The notes under the pieces are model-generated. The model saw only the letters and a program-made list of their open reading frames with translations. It searched no databases and had not been told where the DNA came from. The translations under genes and the position numbers were made by a program. From NCBI GenBank assembly GCA_021847125.1, contig JAJZUK010000085.1, forward strand, positions 1 to 6,144: 6,144 nucleotides of DNA, read 5' to 3'. Of the stretch, positions 1 to 6,144 are shown in pieces (positions within the stretch are counted from its first letter, which is position 1; each line of letters begins with the position of its first letter). The stretch comes from Pseudomonadota bacterium (GTDB lineage Bacteria; Pseudomonadota; Gammaproteobacteria; Burkholderiales; SG8-39).

Positions 1-13
1 GGCTTTAATTCAA

Positions 14-64
14 GATCGCCGATTGCGTGCGGACGGCTTCATCGTCCGTATGCAATCGGTGATC
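14..64 (+). repeat. Long inverted repeat: 22-bp hairpin downstream of ftsB
   Basis: Arms 14-35 and 43-64 pair along their full 22-bp length around a 7-base loop (36-42, gcttcat). Nineteen pairs are Watson-Crick and three (18:60, 27:51, 29:49) are G:T. All three wobbles have G in the left arm and T in the right arm of the plus strand, so plus-strand RNA would fold without a mismatch, while minus-strand RNA would carry three A:C mismatches. No T-tract follows on the plus side; on the minus side the stem is followed by ttgaattaaa, which is only partly T-rich. It may be a 3'-end barrier for the ftsB operon, a terminator for a gene arriving from the left, or a dispersed palindromic element. The structure is seen directly; the role is inferred. 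Confidence 0.7.
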
Positions 65-65
65 C

Positions 66-89
66 GCGCGGACGGGCCGCCGTCCGCGC
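66..89 (-). terminator. GC-rich hairpin just after ftsB, terminator-like without U-tract
   Basis: A perfect 10-bp stem (arms 66-75 and 80-89, gcgcggacgg and its complement) encloses a 4-base loop at 76-79. It begins 10 bases beyond the ftsB stop codon in the direction of the operon. Position and stability suit the end of the pyrG-kdsA-eno-ftsB transcript, but the bases that follow on the minus strand (ggatcacc) are not a T-run, so it is not a classical intrinsic terminator. It could instead stabilise the mRNA 3' end or act with Rho. Only one base (65) separates it from the larger hairpin at 14-64, and the two share the core gcggacgg. Confidence 0.5.
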
Positions 90-99
90 AAGCTCTGCG

Positions 100-417
100 T
101 TACTGCCGTTTCGCAGCTCCAGGCTCGACGGGCTGTATCACCGGGCTCTTCTCCAGCACGTGAAAGAAAATCTCGTCCTGCTTGATCATGCCCAACTCGT
201 AGCGCGCACGCTCCTCGACGGCATCGTAGCCCTGCTTCAGGTCGCGCACTTCGGCATCGAGCGCATCGTTGCGCACGCGCAATTGGGCGTTGCCGTCTTT
301 TTGCGCCGTGACCTGGCGATCGATCTCCCACACGCGCAGCCAGCCGCCCTTGCCCAGCCACAGCGGGTACTGCAGCAGTACGATCAGCGCAGCGAAGACG
401 ATGGTCAGGATGCGCAT
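100..417 (-). CDS. ftsB: Cell division protein FtsB
   Basis: A 105-residue bitopic inner-membrane protein of the divisome. FtsB binds FtsL and FtsQ, and the complex activates septal peptidoglycan synthesis by FtsW-FtsI. Seen here: a short cytoplasmic start, one hydrophobic segment at about residues 3-21, then the family signature LQYPLWLGKGGW (residues 15-26). A polar heptad-like coiled coil follows at about 30-72, and then a conserved-looking tail with YELGMIKQDEIFF (73-85). The length is normal for the family. The ATG at 415-417 is chosen because it places the membrane segment at the extreme N-terminus, as in known FtsB proteins. It lies 23 bases after the eno stop, and I see no good Shine-Dalgarno in that gap, so translation may depend partly on ribosomes leaving eno. 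It is the last gene of the operon and is followed by two hairpins. Confidence 0.95.
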   Translation of the reverse strand: MRILTIVFAALIVLLQYPLWLGKGGWLRVWEIDRQVTAQKDGNAQLRVRNDALDAEVRDLKQGYDAVEERARYELGMIKQDEIFFHVLEKSPVIQPVEPGAAKRQ

Positions 418-440
418 TAAATGGTTGTGGATTCGACCGC

Positions 441-1745
<1,305 letters not shown>

Positions 1746-1782
1746 TCAGACTTTGAATTCTACTGCCGGCGCGCTCTTTGCG

Positions 1783-4353
<2,571 letters not shown>

Positions 4354-4377
4354 CGAAATTCCGCGCACCGCATCGAC

Positions 4378-5601
4378 TCAATCGGAACGCCAGGACGAAA
4401 CGCCGCGCCGCACTACGCCGGCGCAGGGATTTGCGCCCATGGCATACGCCAATTCCGCCGGCTCCTCGATATTCCACAGCGCGAAATCCGCGTCCTTGCC
4501 GGTTTCCAGGGTGCCGCAGCGCGCGCCCAGTCCCAGCGCCTGCGCCGCGTGGCAGGTCACCCCGGCCAGGGCCTCCTCCGGGGTGAGGCGAAACAGCGCG
4601 CACGCCAGATTGAGCATCAACAGCAGGGAGGTCGCGGGCGAAGTGAGCGGATTGCAGTCGGTGGCCAGCGCCATGGGCACGCCATGGCGGCGCAATGCTG
4701 CCACCGGCGGCAGCCGCTGCTCGCGCATGAAACAGGCGCTTCCGGGCAGGAGCACGGCGACCGTATGCGCAGCCGCCATGGCCTGCACGCCGGCTTCGCT
4801 GGCATGCGCCAGATGATCGGCGGACAGCGCGCCATGGCGCGCGGCGAGCGCCGCATCGCCGTTGTCCGAATACGCATCGGCATGCAGCTTCAGCGGCCGG
4901 CTCAATGCCGCCGCGGCCGCGCACAGACGCTGCGCATGCTGCGGCGTAAACTCCGCGCCCACGCAGGATGCGTCCACCGCATCGGCGAGCCCGGACGCAG
5001 CCGCCGCCGGCAGCATCTCGGCGCATACGCTGTCGATATAGGCGTCAACCCGGCCCCGGTATTCGGGCGGCAGCGCCTGGGTGCACAGAAAAGTGGTTTT
5101 CACCGTGACCGGCGCCGACGCGCCGAGCAAGCGCGCCAGGCGCAACAATCTCAGCTCGCCCGCAAGGTCCAAGCCGTAGCCGGACTTGATCTCGACCGTG
5201 GTGACGCCCTCCTCCAGCAGCCGCGCTAGCCTGGCCGAAGCGCGTTGGATCAGTTCCATCTCGGACGCTTCGCAGGTGGCGCGCACGATCGCCGCCATGC
5301 CGCCGCCGGCTTCGGCCATTTCCGCCGCGCCCGCGCCGCCTGCGCGCAATTCGAATCCGCGCACATCGCTGCCGGCGTAGACCAGGTGGGTATGGCAGTC
5401 GATCAGCCCCGGCGTGATCCAGCGGCCTAGGCAATCGTGCACTTCGCGCGCCAGCCCGGCCGGTTCGCCGGGCAGGTCGGCGCGCGCGCCGACCCAGGCG
5501 ATGCGGCCCTGATGCACCGCGAGCGCCGCCCGTCTGACGACGCCGTAGCTGCCTTCGCGCATCGTTGCCAGATGCACATTGACCCAGATCGAATCCCACA
5601 T
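4378..5601 (-). CDS. HutI-family amidohydrolase, imidazolonepropionase-like with altered pocket
   Basis: Metal-dependent amidohydrolase of 407 residues, the usual HutI length. True HutI opens the ring of 4-imidazolone-5-propionate to N-formimino-glutamate in histidine degradation. Seen: TPGLIDCHTHLVYAG (63-77) with metal ligands His70/His72, EIKSGYGLD (137-145), metal ligand His240 in KLHAD, SADHLAH (260-266), LLPGSACFMRE (284-294), ATDCNP with metal ligand Asp315, and LLMLNLACALFRLTPEEAL (327-345), all strongly HutI-like. However, compared with the B. subtilis enzyme as I recall it, substrate-contact Arg89 aligns with Asp79, His185 with Gln175 (TFLCTQA instead of TFLGAHA), Glu252 with Ala243 and Gly328 with Leu319. 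The fold and chemistry are therefore secure, but the substrate is doubtful. No hutH, hutU or hutG lies alongside. The ATG at 5599-5601 has AAGG six bases upstream. Automatic annotation would probably call it hutI; I leave the symbol empty because of the pocket changes. Confidence 0.85.
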   Translation of the reverse strand: MWDSIWVNVHLATMREGSYGVVRRAALAVHQGRIAWVGARADLPGEPAGLAREVHDCLGRWITPGLIDCHTHLVYAGSDVRGFELRAGGAGAAEMAEAGGGMAAIVRATCEASEMELIQRASARLARLLEEGVTTVEIKSGYGLDLAGELRLLRLARLLGASAPVTVKTTFLCTQALPPEYRGRVDAYIDSVCAEMLPAAAASGLADAVDASCVGAEFTPQHAQRLCAAAAALSRPLKLHADAYSDNGDAALAARHGALSADHLAHASEAGVQAMAAAHTVAVLLPGSACFMREQRLPPVAALRRHGVPMALATDCNPLTSPATSLLLMLNLACALFRLTPEEALAGVTCHAAQALGLGARCGTLETGKDADFALWNIEEPAELAYAMGANPCAGVVRRGVSSWRSD

Positions 5602-5607
5602 GGCGAG

Positions 5608-5611
5608 CCTT
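5608..5611 (-). promoter_or_regulatory. Shine-Dalgarno site of the HutI-like gene
   Basis: AAGG on the minus strand is six bases before the ATG at 5599-5601 and supports that start. It lies inside the short divergent intergenic region. Confidence 0.5.
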
Positions 5612-5614
5612 GAT

Positions 5615-5633
5615 TGATAGAGGCTATCATAGC
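5615..5633. promoter_or_regulatory. Divergent promoter region with inverted repeat (possible operator)
   Basis: The inverted repeat TGATAG-agg-CTATCA (5615-5629) overlaps a second small palindrome, GCTAT-c-ATAGC (5623-5633). Within them, TATGAT on the minus strand (5626-5631) is a good -10 candidate for the HutI-like gene, and TATCAT on the plus strand (5625-5630) is a candidate for the ACP-ligase gene. No convincing -35 is present at 16-18 bases for either. A repressor bound here would cover both -10 boxes. The repeats are seen directly; the operator role is inferred. Confidence 0.35.
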
Positions 5634-5657
5634 ATCCGACAAATCAGACCCCAGCGG

Positions 5658-6144
5658 ATGAACCAGACTGAAAGCGAAGTTGCGGCGAGCGCCGCCGCGC
5701 TGATCGAAGTGGTCGATCAGCTGGTGCGCGACAGCCACCACGGCCGCAGTTCGCGCGCGACGCTGGACACTGCGCTCGAACGCGATCTGGGCCTGGACAG
5801 CCTCGCCCGGGTGGAACTCGTGCTTCGGGTCGAGCGCGCGTTCGGCGTGAGCCTGCCCGAGAGCGCGCTGTATGCGGCGGAGACGCCGCGCGATCTGTTG
5901 CGCCTGGTGCAGAGCAGCCTGGGGGTGCGGCGCAGCGGACCCGAAAAGCATATCCGCAGCCTGGTGCAAGCCGAAGCCGGCGCGGCCGCGTGCGCGGCGC
6001 CAACGCTGCTCGCGGCGCTGGACTGGCATGCACTCCGGCACCCGGATCGGCTGCAGGTTCACCTCTACACCGAAACCGGCGAGGAAGAACTCTCCTACGC
6101 CGCCATCCGCCGCGGCGCCGCGGCCTGCGCCAGCCGTCTTGCCG
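5658..6144 (+). CDS. N-terminal acyl carrier protein domain fused to a fatty acyl-AMP ligase-like domain (partial, 3' end off window)
   Basis: Open to the window edge with 162 codons visible. Residues about 12-90 form an acyl carrier protein domain: helix ALIEVVDQLVRD, then LERDLGLDSLARVELVLRVE with Ser48 as the phosphopantetheine site, then FGVSLPESALYAAETPRDLL. After a linker (about 91-115), the segment TLLAALDWHALRHPDRLQ (116-133) and the following LYTETGEEELSYAAIRR (137-153) resemble the first strand region of adenylate-forming enzymes, particularly fatty acyl-AMP ligases, which begin with a similar 'L...L.W.A..HPDR' then 'LTY.EL' pattern. It would activate a carboxylic acid as acyl-AMP and load it onto a carrier, possibly its own. 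The ATG at 5658-5660 is chosen because the ACP helix begins soon after it; the Shine-Dalgarno is weak. Divergent from the HutI-like gene with 56 bases between starts. The catalytic core and any later domains are not visible, so the product is unknown. Confidence 0.85.
   Translation, partial: MNQTESEVAASAAALIEVVDQLVRDSHHGRSSRATLDTALERDLGLDSLARVELVLRVERAFGVSLPESALYAAETPRDLLRLVQSSLGVRRSGPEKHIRSLVQAEAGAAACAAPTLLAALDWHALRHPDRLQVHLYTETGEEELSYAAIRRGAAACASRLA

Noticed and set aside
2..160. Plus-strand open frame at the left edge possibly ending a gene from outside the window
   Set aside because: It reads through both hairpins and into the antisense of ftsB, with no recognisable motif; more likely chance.
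1757..1762. Possible -10 box (TAGAAT, minus strand) for a separate eno promoter
   Set aside because: Five of six bases match, but no reasonable -35 lies 16-18 bases upstream. The gap is short and eno can be read from the pyrG promoter.
5610..5612. Upstream in-frame TTG as start of the ACP-ligase gene
   Set aside because: It would extend the protein through the intergenic repeats, and the added residues do not resemble an ACP N-terminus; the ATG at 5658 suffices.
5427..6062. Minus-strand open frame opposite the ACP-ligase gene
   Set aside because: It runs antisense through the ACP motif and then through the HutI-like N-terminus in another frame; the translation is Arg/Ala/His-rich without motifs.

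Overview
The window looks like a chromosomal segment of a GC-rich betaproteobacterium. The order pyrG-kdsA-eno-ftsB, all on one strand, is a well-known conserved block in that class, and kdsA shows that the organism makes Kdo and so has a Gram-negative outer membrane. I cannot fix the genus from sequence alone. The window is densely coded: five complete genes on the minus strand and one open-ended gene on the plus strand. I see no tRNA, rRNA, CRISPR array or insertion sequence.

Layout from right to left, which is the transcription direction of most genes. At 5658-6144 (+) is the start of a gene whose N-terminus is an acyl carrier protein domain, followed by the beginning of an adenylate-forming ligase domain of the fatty acyl-AMP ligase type; it runs off the window. 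A 56-bp divergent gap with overlapping -10-like boxes and a small inverted repeat separates it from a HutI-family amidohydrolase (4378-5601, -). This enzyme keeps the metal ligands but has lost several residues expected in the imidazolonepropionate pocket. A 79-bp gap follows, with a good sigma-70-like promoter for the core operon: pyrG (CTP synthase, 2616-4298), kdsA (Kdo-8-phosphate synthase, 1783-2619, overlapping pyrG by four bases), eno (enolase, 441-1724) and ftsB (divisome coiled-coil protein, 100-417). Just beyond ftsB, at 14-89, lie two strong hairpins in tandem.

The operon joins CTP supply, Kdo synthesis, phosphoenolpyruvate production and cell division. Enolase makes the PEP that KdsA condenses with arabinose-5-phosphate. 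CTP made by PyrG is what KdsB would use to activate Kdo as CMP-Kdo. FtsB links the group to septum formation. The two genes at the right end are accessory in character. The most interesting observations are the HutI-like enzyme with an altered pocket and no visible hut neighbours, the N-terminal ACP fused to a ligase domain, and the tandem hairpins after ftsB, one of which folds without a mismatch only on the plus strand.
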